Part shown: piece after piece, positions 9,748 to 21,730 of the stretch
Position numbering within the stretch: position 1 is the stretch's first letter
How the letters are laid out: each line of letters begins with the position of its first letter
DNA from: Humulus lupulus
Lineage: Eukaryota > Streptophyta > Magnoliopsida > Rosales > Cannabaceae
Direction: 5' to 3'
Assembly (NCBI RefSeq): GCF_963169125.1
Contig: NC_084795.1
Coordinates: 260,023,042 to 260,087,041, forward strand
DNA length: 64,000 bases
Notes under the pieces: model-generated
The model's input: the letters and a program-made list of their open reading frames with translations, nothing else
Database searches by the model: none
What the model was told of the DNA's origin: nothing
Program-made: the position numbers and the translations under genes

Positions 9748-11699
9748 TGATGGACCCAAAACTGGTATGTTTTAAATATTTATAAATCGCAAGTGCACAA
9801 ATCGTTCATATAGAATAGTGATCGTGTAAGCAAGGATGTCGAACCCAAAGGAGTTGTCTAAAATCGAAAAGAAAACTATTTTAAATCAAAATTAATAAAT
9901 TATAACCTAGTTCCAAAGATTGATGGGATTTTTGTATAATCAAAATAAAATAAAAGACAATAGTAAATAAATTAAAGACAATATATAAACATAAATTAAT
10001 AATAAAAATCAAGAGTGTAAAAGAAAGATTATTAAGATAATAGAATCCACAAAATATAAGTTCAATAATATTTATAAAGTACATTGATTCCCAAGTTTTA
10101 GTGATAGTTCAAATAAATCAAACTATCATTTTTCAAATAGATTTATAATTTTAAGCACAAATTACTTCTAAAAAGATATGATTTTTCTTCACTTTTCAAA
10201 TTATAATTTCAAAGCATTTAATGTAAATCAATCTAATGAAATAACAAATAAATCAATGAACATTATTTATAAGGCAAAACATAATATTTTTGTTCTAAGC
10301 ATTGGATGTGTATAATTTAATGACACATCTTACACAAAGAATATTATGTTTTTGCACTAATGAAGAACAGAGTGTAAATATATGCTAACAATCCAAAATA
10401 CATTATATTTAAGATGAAATAAGATATTTGAAGAAGAAAACTCCATAAACTTTGTTGCACAAAATAGGAAATCAACATACAAAATAAATACTATCTAGTT
10501 ACATATTGTTTCATCATCACCTTAATAATCTTAAAATGATTAGAAACTCATAACTAGAATAGAAATTACAAACATAAATAGGAAAATTTGGAGGAGAAAC
10601 CCCCAAATTTTTCCTCTAAAAACTCATAGGAAAAATGACCAAAAAGAAGAAAAAGATGAAGAGAATTGAGAGGTTTTGAAAGTGTAGAATTTGTGGTATG
10701 GTAACCTCCCTCCCCAAAATATGCCATAAACTCCCTTATTTATAGCCAAAAAAAGGGTATTAAAATAATCAATTTAAATTGATTAAATTAATTGAATTAA
10801 TTATAATATGACAAATAAGGGTAAATTGTAGAGTGTAATGATGATTTTTGAGTAAAATGTGTAGAAAGTGGGGTAAAAATGTTGGCATTTTTGACAAATG
10901 GGACAATGGTACATTTTGCTTTTGTTGGGCTCAAGAGGAGAAAATGTGGTGGCTGGCAATGGAGGCTTGTTGGACGTGGAGTTTGGAGAAGTTGGGTTTC
11001 GGCAGGGCCTTGTGGCTTCGTTGGAGCTGGCTGGAGGTTAATTGGGAGGCCCGAATGGCTGTGGTCTGGCAGGTGTGGGTTTGGAGGAGAAGTGATGGCT
11101 CGGGTTGGCATTTGGAGCAGGAGGAGTGGGAGGCATTGGGCTGGCTGGGCAGGAGATGGCATTAGGCCTTGTTGTGATGGGCTGAACACTGCTGGAGGCG
11201 TGGGAGGCATTTGGCGTGGGCTTCAACTTGGGTCTGGGCAGATGGAAAATGGCTGTCTTGCTGTTGGGCCTTTGAGAAAATGCCACATTTTTACTTTATT
11301 TTCCTTGAAATGCTATTTTTTTTCTTCATTATTCTTGCTTTTCAAGAGCAAAAATACACCAAAATCCCTAACAAAATAAACATAAATTAAATCAAAATTA
11401 AATATTTTCAATTATCCAATAAATCATTGAAAATATTAATTAAAATTTAATTTAATTTAACATTTAGTTTCAATAAAACACACATTTTTTACTTCTAACT
11501 AGACACAATAATTTAAATAATTAACTACAACATTTTACAACAAAATAACTATAAAAACACACAAAAATATATAAAATCAAAATAAACCCAATAAATTCAA
11601 AATTACTTTAAAACTTAATAAATCAATTAAAAACTCAAGAATTAAGCAACAATTAGCACATAAAAAGTGGTAAAATAACTCTATTTTGTAGAGTTATCA
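9748..11699 (-). repeat. complete 5' LTR of the non-autonomous element
   Basis: The ends are tg...ca (sense 'tgataactct...tccatca'). The region 10870-11280 is strikingly GC- and G-rich compared with the AT-rich remainder and produces long spurious open frames on both strands; these have no family resemblance and are not genes. Confidence 0.85.
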
Positions 11700-12362
11700 C
11701 TTGCCTTCCTCTTCTCAGACTAGGACCACGCTAACTGTCGTCTCGGATACTGCTAGGTAGATGAATAGTGTCTCATTGTCTTTTGGCTTTGAGAGGAGAT
11801 GCGGGCTGGTCAGGTACTTTTTTAGTTGGGCTAGTGCCTCTTCACATTCAGCTGTCCATTCAAAGGTTTTTGATTTCCTTAATGTGTTAAAGAAGAGGTG
11901 ACATTGTTTTGACGACTTTGAGATGAATCGGTTGAGTGCTGTGATGCGTCCAGTTAACTTCTGTACATCTTTTATGCATGTTGGAGAAGGTATCCTTTGG
12001 ATTGATTCTATCTATGCTGGGTTAGCCTCAATTCCTCTTTGAGTTACTAAGTATCCAAGGAATTTTCCTGCAGTGACACCAAAAGAGCATTTAGTTGGAT
12101 TCAGTTTCATGTTATATTTTCTAAGAATGTCAAAAGATTATTTTAAATGACTGATATGGTCCAATGCAATGAGGGATTTGACGAGCACGTCGTCAATGTA
12201 GACTTCCATCATCTACCCCAGCAAGTCAACAAACATCTTGTTGACTAATCTCTGGTAAGTCGCTCCTTTGTTCTTCAGTCTGAATGGCATGACCTTGTAG
12301 CAGAATATGCACAAGTTGGTCATGAAGGCTGTCTTTTCTTGGTTGTTTGGACGCATCAGGAT
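11700..12362 (-). pseudogene. Tat-type gypsy RT C-terminus and RNase H N-terminus
   Basis: The reading frame continues from the RT above with a stop at about 12364. It keeps the RT active-site motif YIDDVLVKS (about 12190), then KCSFGVTAGKFLGYLV and FEWTAECEEALAQLKKYL, leading into the RNase H start (SETTVS.VLV.EEEGK). Several nonsense codons interrupt it. At 11700 the frame is cut by the non-autonomous element and resumes at 7054. Confidence 0.75.
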
Positions 12363-12719
12363 CTAGTTGTATCCTGAGTATGCATCCATGAAGCTTAGGA
12401 GTTCATGACCGGCTATGGCGTTTACCAGCATGTCTATGTGTGGTAATGGAAATGAGTCCTTTGGAAACGCCTTCTTGAGGTCTGTGAAGTCGATGCAGAC
12501 TCGCCATTTTCCATTCTTCTTCTTCATAATGACTATGTTGGCCAACCAGTCGAGATAATGCACCTCCCTCACGGACCCATTATCAATGAGCTTTTGGACT
12601 TCTTCGTTAATGACTTTGTTCCTTTCAGGAGCGAATTTTCTTCTGTTTTGCTTCCTTGGTGGGTAGTCTGGATCAACCTGCAATTTATGGAAAATTACTT
12701 CGGGGTCAATTCCAGTCAT
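12363..12719 (-). pseudogene. Tat-type gypsy reverse transcriptase, N-terminal half
   Basis: It contains KNGKWRVCIDFTDLKKAFPKDSFPLPHIDMLV and ELLSFMDAYSGYN, the RT fingers and first catalytic region of Ty3/gypsy elements. Upstream, in the same frame but with stops, the DMTGIDPEVI lead-in is present. Nonsense codons replace expected Q or W positions (for example GYNQ to GYN-stop). Confidence 0.85.
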
Positions 12720-12860
12720 GTCCGCATGGGACTAAGCAAAACAATCATAATGGGCTGATAGAAAATCAATGAGTTTAGTTTTGATGTCAGGGTCCAATCA
12801 TGATCTGATTTGGACTTTGTGGTATGGTAAGTCCGGATGTATTTGAACTTCGTCCAGCTT

Positions 12861-13466
12861 CTACACGTCTAGTTGGTCCATCTGGGAGTCAGTCAGTCTG
12901 CCTTGCTGTATTTTCAATAATTGAGAGGGTTTGGCCTCCATGGTAGTCTGGTAACATGTTCTTGAGTCCTTCTGCTGGCCTTTGATTTCTTTTACTCCCC
13001 ATTTAGTTGGGAACCTTAGAACTTGGTGGTATGTTGAAGGGACTGCCTCCATTTCATGTATCCATGGTCGACCTAATATCACGTTGTAAGAAGATGGAGA
13101 GTCTACTACGAGGAATCTTATGCACAGATTGACTCCTTCGGCATAGACAGGTAACTCGATCTCTCCTCGTGTGTTCTTTTGCTCTCCACTAAAACTGATG
13201 AGGATTGTAGTCTTCTTTATGATCTTTGATTCATCTATCTCCATTTCCTTGAGAGCACTTAAAAACAAAATGTTAGATGAACTGCCATTATCAATAAGTA
13301 TACGTTTAGTAAGACAATTAGCAATGTAAAGTGCAATAACAAGAGCATCGTGATGCGGGTTGAGGAGTCTGGTTGACTCTGCTGTTGAGAAACTAATGTG
13401 GTAGGTTGATGGTATTCTTCTATGTCCCGTTGGACTCTCCTTTGATCCAGTTGGTCTGTCTGGCAT
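12861..13466 (-). pseudogene. Tat-type gypsy protease region
   Basis: An aspartic protease is visible: RILIDNGSSSNILF holds the catalytic D-N/S-G motif, and SSYNVILGRPWIHEM is the usual flap/post-active-site segment. It is followed by RFPTKWGVKEIKGQQKDSRTCY. The frame overlaps the end of gag by about 47 bp and is shifted relative to it, either by a decay frameshift or a genuine gag-pro overlap; nothing here decides. Confidence 0.85.
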
Positions 13467-15228
13467 GTCTTTTGGCTGTTGAATGGGTGACTCTGCTTAC
13501 CTCAGAGCCACCAGCTATTACGTTCACTGTCCATTCATGAGTAGGTGGCTTCGGCGGGGTTACTTCTCTTCGAACGACTAACCTGTCTCCCTTCTGCTGG
13601 AATGTTCTTTTGCCTTTGTCTATGAGCAAGTCAGTCAGGTGACCACGTCTTAATAGGTTGGATACTTCGAGTCTTAAGGCAATGCATACATCCGTTCGGT
13701 GACCGTGGTCATTGTGGAACTCACACAATTTTGTTTTGTCTCGCTGGTCAGATGGAGTCCTCATCCTTTCCGGCCATTTTAATTTGTCTTCGAGTCCTTT
13801 TAGTACGCCAATGAATTCGGCTAGTGAGATTGAAAGATTGTATTTTGGCATCTTTGGTCCATCTCGGAGACGTGTCTCGGACGACCGGTTGTAGTCCCTC
13901 CTTCTGTTCTCTGATCTACTAGGATACATGTATGGCTTGGATCATCTGTCACTCTATCGTCTGTCTGCCCTTGAGTCTCTTTTAGAGTCTTTCCTTGGAG
14001 AAGAGTGATAATAGTTAGCTTCATCCTCCCCCCATTTGATCTGTGCCCAGGCTTTGGCGAGAACGTCTTCCATCGTCTTGCAAGGATACTTGGTAAGTTC
14101 TTTGTATAGGTCTGAGTCGTAGCGGAGTCCTTTGCGGAAGGCTGAGATGGCTGTGTCCTGATTACAATGGGTTATAGACACCTTCTCTTTCTTGAAGCAG
14201 CCTACGTACTCTCGTAAAGGCTCACCCCGTCATTGAACTATGATGTAGAGGTCTTCTATAGACTTTTCAAGTTTCCTGCTACTAGCAAACTGCTCAACAA
14301 AAGTGTCAGTCAATTATGCAAAAGTAGAAATATAATTATTAGGTAAATTAGTATACCACTGGAGGGCTGGTCCAGTCAGACTAGAACCAAACCCCTTACA
14401 CATGCATGCTTCCCTCATGTCGCGTGGGATGGAAACGGTGAACATTCTCTGCCTGTATTGAGCGATATGATCATCAGGATCAGACGTTCCATCAAACATC
14501 TTCATGTGGGGGAAGCTGAACTTTTTTGGCATTTCGACCATGGCTATATCATCAACAAAAGGTGAGTCAGCGTAGCAGCTTGCTGCACTCTTTTTAATAG
14601 GGGCTGGCATTCCAGGAATCCACTGGATGAGTGCTTCCATCTCGGCCAATTTACGAGCCAGCTCAGGATCTTGGATTGGAAGTGAGCTAATGTTGGTGTG
14701 GCGGGCTAGCTCGCTCATGGCTGGGTGACTCAATCCGATTGTCTGCTGCTCGGGTATATTCTAACCAGCTCCAATGATGGTCTGGCTGGCTCCAATGATA
14801 GGCTAACTAACACCTAGAACCTGCTGCTGTCCGGGTCCAGTGGCTGGCTGACTGGCTCCTGGAATCTGTTGTTGTCCAGTTGTTGAGGCTGACTGGCTGA
14901 CTCCTGGAATTTGTTGTGGTCCGGGCGCAAATGAATATCCATGTTCAGTCATTATTACATGTTCACCTGCATTGACAATAGAATTCTGTAGGTTATACAT
15001 GGTGGGTGGAGTTTGATAATTTCTTACCGAGGGTGATGGAACTGTCTAACTCGGTCCATCATTGTTAGAGATAGGGGTGAGGTCACCCAAAGGTTGCATA
15101 GGGCTAATTAGGCCTCGGAAGTGGGATGGCTGAACCTCGGTGGCTTGAGAGGACATGGCCTTCATTCGCATGAGCAGGTCAGCATTCTCAGCTTCGAGCC
15201 TCCTCATTTTCTTACGTTCTTCATTCAT
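13420..15228 (-). pseudogene. Tat-type gypsy gag
   Basis: One frame runs from a coiled-coil-like N-terminus (EERKKMRRLEAENADLLMRM, about 15225) through a Q/G/P repeat region (14803-15000), a gag capsid core (MFDGTSDPDDHIAQYRQRMF, about 14430-14510; ALQWYTNLP) and a C-terminal CEFHNDHGHRTDVC zinc-like motif (about 13690-13730). Stops at about 15046, 14803, 14314 and 14230 break it; most lie where CAG, CAA or CGA would be expected. The DHGH..C signature is typical of the Tat lineage. Confidence 0.85.
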
Positions 15229-15344
15229 CTGGGCAATAAGAGCATCGAGTTAGGCGGACAGATCGGGTGTCTCAGTCACGTTTGACATGGCTCTCAAGTG
15301 AACTCCTTGATCTCTTTGTCGATCTTATGATTGCTAGGGCCCTA

Positions 15345-15359
15345 CGGTGGGCACCAAAT
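15345..15359 (-). other. primer-binding site of the Tat element
   Basis: Next to the LTR end the minus sense reads 'atttggtgcccaccgtaggg', the PBS style of Tat/Ogre-lineage elements. It lies one base or so inside the LTR edge at 15360. Confidence 0.75.
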
Positions 15360-16014
15360 TGTAGATGTGATTTCCTACAATTGATTAGATGGGCACCAGC
15401 AATCTGTCAAGAAATAAGAGAGAGAGAGAGCGAGAGTTCAATTGGGAGCACCGGTGAGGTGTTAGCCAAAGGGACTCCGACACTCAAGTTAGTCAGGTTG
15501 TAACAAAAGATGATTGAAAGTAATAAAACTATTATGTATATAATGAAAAAGTGATGGATGGATGAGTAATGGAGTGATCAAAGTAATGGTGGCGACGGCG
15601 GGACTGAATGGCTGGGTTAAGTCTTTCGACTTGCTTGACTAGATTGCTAAGAAAGAGAGTAGCCTTCGTTTCAATAAGAGAGTAAAAGAGAGTCAAGTGA
15701 TTATCAGATGTCTCCTTCTCAACCCCTGAGGGTCTTCTTTATAGTCATTCTTTTCTTTCCGTTCTCCCTTCGCCTATCTCGCCCGTCTGACCCGTTCTTA
15801 GTGGTTCCCTCCAATTGTCATGGGAAGAGGGGCGTGCATTTTGACTACTTCAATGTCCCTGAATGCACCCAGACTCGGGTCTGGGTACCAGCAAGCTCGT
15901 TTGGATGGCTGAGCCCATTTACATAGGTTTGGGGCCTTACTAGCTTATTGGGCCTAGCAAGCTAGTCTGGCTAACTAGATGGACTTTAATTGTAGACAAA
16001 TTTTGTCCACTACA
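15360..16014 (-). repeat. 5' LTR of the Tat element (655 bp)
   Basis: The ends are tgtag...ctaca. In the minus sense it contains an 'gactataaagaaga' TATA-like site (about 15730-15745) and ends in a (CT)n-rich tract before the PBS. At 16014 it abuts copia coding sequence, showing that the Tat element inserted in the copia element. The 3' LTR is absent from the window. Confidence 0.85.
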
Positions 16015-16735
16015 GCGTGTATCTAATAGATTCTGACTGCGAGTGGCACTTTTCTTACGAGTCTTGATTAACTTCCCTCGATCAAAATCAACACAATTGT
16101 CCAAATCAGAAGCATCAAGAGGAGGAAGAATATCAGTTTGAATCAATCTATCAATTCGTTCCTTTAAAATATGACCTAACTGTTTATGCCGCAAAAGTAA
16201 AGAATGTTCCTTTATACGAGATCTCTTAGCCACAATATTCTCAACATTAAAAGAGGAAACCAAAGGAGCCAAAGATAATTTGTAGAGACCATCAGAATAA
16301 AAACAATTTCCAATAACTTTGGAGTCAAACATAATGTCAACTTTATAATTTGCAAAAAGAAACGAATATCCTTGTTTATCCAAAAGCGGAAGCGAAACTA
16401 AATTTCTCTTAAAAGAAGGAACATAAAAAGTATTGTTCAAAACAAGCTTAAAACTGGTATGTAATTCAAGAATAAAGGTGCCAACATAGCAAACTTCAAC
16501 GCCAACATCGTTTCCTACTTTAAGTTTTGACTCCCTCTAATTTGGTTTCCTGAAATCCCTTAGCCCCTGCAAGGTAGTAGCAACATGAACTATGGCACCA
16601 CTATCTAACCACCAAGAATCAATAGGAACATCAACAAGATTAGATTCAAAACAAACACAAGCTAAAGGAGTACCTGATTGTTTTTTCTTCTTTTCTAGCC
16701 AAATCTTAAATTTGTGACAATCAGTTCTTATATGC
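16015..16735 (-). pseudogene. copia element 1: protease and GAG-pre-integrase
   Basis: It reads DSWWLDSGAIVHVATTLQG (copia protease, DSGA catalytic motif, about 16590-16640), then NTFYVPSFKRNLVSLPLLDKQG and LRHKQLGHILKERIDRL..DILPPLD, the GAG-pre-integrase domain, ending KTRKKSATRS. A zinc-binding cysteine is replaced (CVDF where CVDC is usual). A frame break near 16530 separates protease from the rest. The sequence is cut at 16015 by the Tat LTR; the integrase core and RT are not found. Confidence 0.85.
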
Positions 16736-17212
16736 CCATTTTATCACAGAAGAAACACTTAACATTAGCATACTTCGATTGGGCATTCTCATTTTTCTAT
16801 CCATTGTTATGCTCCTTTTTATTATCAGTGTTCTTAGAAGTGTTGTTCCTCTGATTTTTTAATCTCCCTTTTCCTTTATTTGGCTTGAGGTGAGAAACAT
16901 AATGAGCTAACTCATTCTTCTCCTTTTTCATCTTGTTTTCCTCAGCCACACACTTCGAAATTAGGTCATTTATGTTCCGTGTTTGATTATAAGTGTTGTA
17001 GGTTGTCTTAATAAGACTGAAAGATGAAGGAAGAGCATTGAGAGCATGGTGAATAATATAAGAATCAAGTAGAGGAATCTTATGAGCTTTTAGCTTTGAC
17101 TGAACATTGACAATTTTCATGATGAAGTCCCTCACTCCTTTAGTTTCATCATACTTTATGGTTTGAATCTCATCCATAAGAGATCTAGTTTCAGCATTCT
17201 CACCAGTGTCAT
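16736..17212 (-). pseudogene. copia element 1: gag C-terminal half and zinc knuckle
   Basis: A gag (UBN2) segment with KGVRDFIMKIVNVQSKLKAH, ALNALPSSFSLIKTTYNT and DLISKCVAEENKMKKEK is followed by a basic linker, a TAG (16797-16799) and a CX2CX4HX4C knuckle (CFFCDKMGH.RTDC). A one-base deletion near 16735 shifts the frame inside the knuckle. The upstream half continues at 19604 after the LTR insertion. Confidence 0.85.
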
Positions 17213-19598
17213 TGTAACGCCCTGGATAGCTAAGACCGTTACACTGTGTGTTTACAAAAGTGCAAGACTTGCTAATCAAGTCATTTAGTTAGAGACGTGT
17301 TACTGAAACTATAGTTGAACTAGGGTTAAAAGATTTTGGTCACAAAAGTTTCATTTCTTATAAACAAGCATTTTTACATGGGATCCCAAAAGTAATAACG
17401 TTAAAAGACAGTTTACAAAATTTCAGGATAAAAGTACAGCTACTAGCCACTCTAAGGGCGAAACTGACAATTAGGCTTTTCTCGTCCTGTACCACTCCTC
17501 GGTCGTGGCGGCCGATCAACTGACTATGTACATTCAGCCCCAAAGCTCTCCATCTTAGGACTGGTCCACTTTGCCCTTGCCTTTACCTGCACCACGTAAC
17601 ACCCGTGAGCCAAGGCCCAGCAAGAAAACACAATAACAGAGCATAACCATCAATCAAACAATCATATAACTCATACAGTATAATCATATACTCAACAATC
17701 CAAGTATTCACAATAATCAGGTAATCAGCATACCAAGTTCATCATTTCACATTAATGACCAATTCACATATGATAACCAGGGTCAACGCCCTCAGGTCGC
17801 ACCCCTATTTATCCCACTGACTACGGCCCACTTAAACCGAGCTCAGTGAATATCAAGCTGTCCTCAGCTACCAGTGACCGAGCCGCGCCCTGTGTGGAAA
17901 TATTGATTCCGACACTCTTAGGTCGTTTATCACATGTCCCATGGCATAATACCATCTATGACATCATATAGGTATAGGGAGCTCTTAGTCCCAATACAAT
18001 CACATAACCGGGTGCAGTTTTCTTACCTTTGATTCCGTTAGATTTCATCAATGAAACTGACCCTCAAGCACGATCTCTTCCAAGCCCTAGCATACACCTA
18101 GTCACGGTCACAAGTTAGAACCATTACCAAACTTCAATTCCAAAACCTAGCCTCGGGACCAATCTCGAGCCCTTGGGAATCCCTAAGTCCACCAAATGGG
18201 GTGGTGGAATCGAACCTCGAGCCCCCGGGCAAAAACCCTAAGAAATATCCCAAAAACCCCCTTCTGGAAACAGGGTAGCCCTACAGCGCCATAAGGAGGG
18301 CGCTATAGCACTACAAGCAGAGCCAAAAAGCTCTTAAGAAATAGGGCCTAGCGCTGTAGCGCCCAATGACTAGCGCTACAGTGCTAGTCACAACACAGCC
18401 AAACCTAGACTTTCCTCCTTCGATTTTCCCTGAGCCAAACCTCTCCAAAACTCATCCAAACCTCAACCATATCCCGAAACAAGCCTACCAACATCTATAA
18501 CACATCCCATAAGACCCAACCATATGAAAATCAACCACATGCACCCCAAGACAAAGAATTCACCATGATAGAGCTTGAAGCTCAAAACTCAACATAAACT
18601 TCAGAACTTTAAAGCTAGAATTTCATACCTTCAATGGAGAATTTCAACCTAGGTTATCTCTATTATCCTTTTAGCCTCAAGCCCTTCACTTCCTCAAGCT
18701 TATCCCCCTTGATTCCATCCAAAACTCAAGTTTAGAAAACCATTTCAACTAACACCAGAAATTCAAGAAAAGAACCTTAAAACTTATCTTAATTGGATGA
18801 CTAACTTCTACTATCCCTCAAGCTTTATCAAGAACCCAATTGATAATCTTTGACCTAGCCCTCCTCTGAACCACAGCTCCAAAAGGCCCCAAGAAATGGA
18901 GAAGAAATCCCAAACCGAGAGAGAGAAGAGACTCCTACTTTTCCTTCTTTCCTTTTCCTTCTTCTTTTCTTTTCTTCAGACTTCTAAAGCTTTCTACATA
19001 TTCCACTAAGGCATAAAGCAGTATAACACTTATCTCTGATTCTAAACATCAAAAGACCATATTACCCTCCCAATTAAAACTAAGCTTTTAAACATCATAA
19101 GGGCATTTTGGTCACTACTCCCAATTCCCGCTAATTCCTTAAATGTCTCTAATATTTACCGCTTACTTCCCGACACCTAACTAATCACCAATTATATTTC
19201 TCCAATATACTTCTCAAATTCCCAGAAATACCCCCGGACTCCCACGAGCCGGGTATAGATCCCCGCTGTGACTTTTCCGCTAAACCGCTCACTAGGATCG
19301 CCTCGAGTCACAAGATACGAATATATCCACATAATAGTGTGGTCTCAACAATTTATCACAGATATTTACATTTATGCCCTCAACAGGCCAAAATTACGAG
19401 TATGCCCCTATAACCTAGTCAGGGCCTACATGCATACTAGTACACTTAGTCATGCATCACATATATCCAAATAATCGTATAAGCATGCTTATCACATAAT
19501 CATGCATTTAATCATTTAACTCACATGTAATCCAGTTATGCCCTCCCGGCACACTAATCAAGGCCCTTAAGCCTTATTAGTAAATTTGGGTCGTTACA
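17213..19598 (-). mobile_element. LTR2: solo Tekay-like LTR (2386 bp)
   Basis: Complete LTR, sense 'tgtaacgaccc...gggcgttaca', flanked by an exact 5-bp target duplication 'gtcat' (17208-17212 and 19599-19603) inside copia gag. No internal region remains, so it is a solo LTR from LTR-LTR recombination. It holds a GC palindrome island (18280-18395) and conserved splice-like motifs: AAAG/GTAAGA (GT at 18026-18025) and TGGTGCAG/GTAAAGG (AG ending 17587). Confidence 0.95.
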
Positions 19599-19603
19599 GT
19601 CAT

Positions 19604-19990
19604 ACAATTTTCCCACATTAGTTAAAAACTCTTTGCATTAGTTGTCTCAGGCAGACCACTCAAAAGATGTTCAGGAATCGATCTTCTCATAGCTATTAGA
19701 CTGAAACAATTTGACTTTTCCCATTGTGCATGGAGAGTTCTCTAGGCAGTAGTGCTTGCATCAGTAAGAGCAGTAGGTTGATCTTCACGCATGCATAGGT
19801 CCAAGTCCATGATTCCCAAACTAAAATCCACATCTCGTTTCCACTTCTTGTAGTTGGACCCAGTCAGAATTTGAATTGAAGCATTGTTGTTGTTCACAGA
19901 AAAAGAAACTACAAGATAAAAGGAAAATGACAAAACTTGACTAAACTATGAGCATATCAAGAAAATATATAAATAGAGTTAAGATGGTCA
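19604..19990 (-). pseudogene. copia element 1: gag N-terminus
   Basis: From a Met at 19933 the frame reads NASIQILTGSNYKKWKRDVDFSLGIMDLDLCMREDQP, the standard opening of copia gag (LNG.NY..W...I...L). It continues to 19604 with stops, where solo LTR2 interrupts. It joins the gag half at 17212 across one copy of the 'gtcat' duplication. Confidence 0.85.
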
Positions 19991-21666
19991 TCACAAACTC
20001 CTCTTTGGGGTGAGAATATAACACACATATGATCTATTTCCATGAAGTTAAATAGAAAAAAAAAATATAAATTAAAAATTTATTACCTTTCGGCAAATAA
20101 ATTCTCAAAGCATATATATTAATTCAAACCAAACAAAATACACATAAAAAATTATTACCTTTGGGCAAATAATTTTAAACATGCATTATAACCAACACAC
20201 TTCATGAGACATTAATTAATATATATAATTACCTCTTTTGGGTAAGTAATTATACATATCAATTATCCAAGGAAAATATTTTCTATAAACTGATGAAATT
20301 TGGCGATAAAACAATCATTGAAAAATAATATAATTGAATCACTTTGATGATAATAATTATAATATTTTCAACCAAATTCCCAAAAAAAAAAAAATATTGC
20401 TCATTAAATTTATGAATGGTCAAAACAATGTGTCCCACCATAACACATTATTTAGTCATCAAATAATCAAGTTTGGCACTTTAGAACAACAAAGAATGTA
20501 GGATTTTGTTTTTTATGAAAATTAAAACCTATTGTTTGAGTGGAGAGTATAGGAAAAACAAAGGTTGTTCCAGAGAGTGAGTATGTTCAAATGAACGAAC
20601 AAATACTGAAATAATTTTCTGTGATTCAAAATTGTGGAAAAAAATATTATAAATCATTAATTAAGTTTTATGACAGCATAAATGAGATTAATTCCATAAT
20701 AATTATTTTAACATTTCAAAAAATTAAATAAAAATCACAGAAAATTCAGAAATTAAATTCTATTAACATTGGAAAAAAGAAACGTCGAAAAACGACGTCG
20801 AGAGATGCCGCACGTGCCCCGTTGTCAGAAAAAGCTATCTTCAACCTCTAGCAGCTCTGAAATGGGTAGTACGACCCAGATTGCGACCCGGTCGAGTCCG
20901 ACAGGTTTTCGGCCAAAAAAAGAGGTGGTTTTGAGTGTTTAATGAGGGGTTTTCATCCGAGGATCATGAGCAATTGATTTATGGGGTTTATATGGAGTAA
21001 AAACAAGGAATTAAGTGAAGATCTAAGAAATTATATGCAAAAAAAAAATGCATCAAAATTTCGGGTAAAAGTATGTGTAAATGGCCTAATCTATACAAAA
21101 TTAAAACATGGCATATCTTCCACAAACAATAATGAATTCATACAATAATTGAATTTGGAAAAATAACCATTAAATTGAGATATAGCAATTTTGCAATTTC
21201 GAAATTTATGAAAAAACCCTAAAATTTTAAATACAAAATTCTTCATCAATATGTAACGAAATTAATCATATAATATATGAACAGAAATGTAATTTCGAGA
21301 TAAACAAAAGCCCTAATATTTTATAATCTAACTATAAATTTTTTGACATAAAATAATAATGAAAATTATTTAGGGTTTATCAATGATTAATCTCAATTTA
21401 GGTTAAACAAAAAAAAATATAGGTCCTAAATCGTATACTATTGGCAATCTAATACCACATGTTATGATATTCATACAACATCTTGTCAATAGTTTTGCAT
21501 ACAACTTAGAACATAATAAACAATTAAAGAATATAGAAAACATACATAATTCAGCCATAGAGAAAACGTGAATTGTTAGTGCAATACTAACCAACTAAGC
21601 CTTCCTCCCTAGGACCTCTATTTCTGAAGCAGATTATCAGATTACAGAATAGCGATGAGACTATTC
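19991..21666. other. AT-rich leader/LTR remnant of copia element 1 and flank
   Basis: No coding region. Three spaced copies of 'attacct(t)t..ggcaaataa' lie near 20085, 20150 and 20226 (about 70 bp apart). A GC-richer patch at 20790-20930 contains a 'gcacgtgcc' G-box. This is where a 5' LTR for copia element 1 would be expected, but I cannot place its ends or a PBS. Confidence 0.35.

Positions 21667-21728
<62 letters not shown>
21667..21728. repeat. compound microsatellite (AT)10(AG)21
   Basis: A perfect AT dinucleotide run (21667-21686) passes directly into a perfect AG run (21687-21728). Confidence 0.98.

Positions 21729-21729
<1 letters not shown>

Positions 21730-21730
<1 letters not shown>

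Larger units (their letters stand above)
7055..11699 (-). mobile_element. young non-autonomous LTR retrotransposon (LARD/TR-GAG-like)
   Basis: The element is on the minus strand and is inserted in the Tat gypsy RNase H. It has a full 5' LTR (9748-11699, 1952 bp, tg...ca), a PBS, a leader, a gag-like frame, a purine tract and a 3' LTR of which only 261 bp survive (7055-7315). The comparable LTR segments differ by 3 substitutions and 1 indel, so it is recent. No protease, RT or integrase is encoded in the 2.4-kb interior, so it must depend on a partner. Truncation of the 3' LTR explains why no target duplication is found. Confidence 0.85.

Noticed and set aside
10797..11379. Long overlapping frames on both strands in a GC-rich block
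   Set aside because: They lie wholly inside the 5' LTR of the non-autonomous element, show low-complexity W/G- or P-rich translations and match no family.
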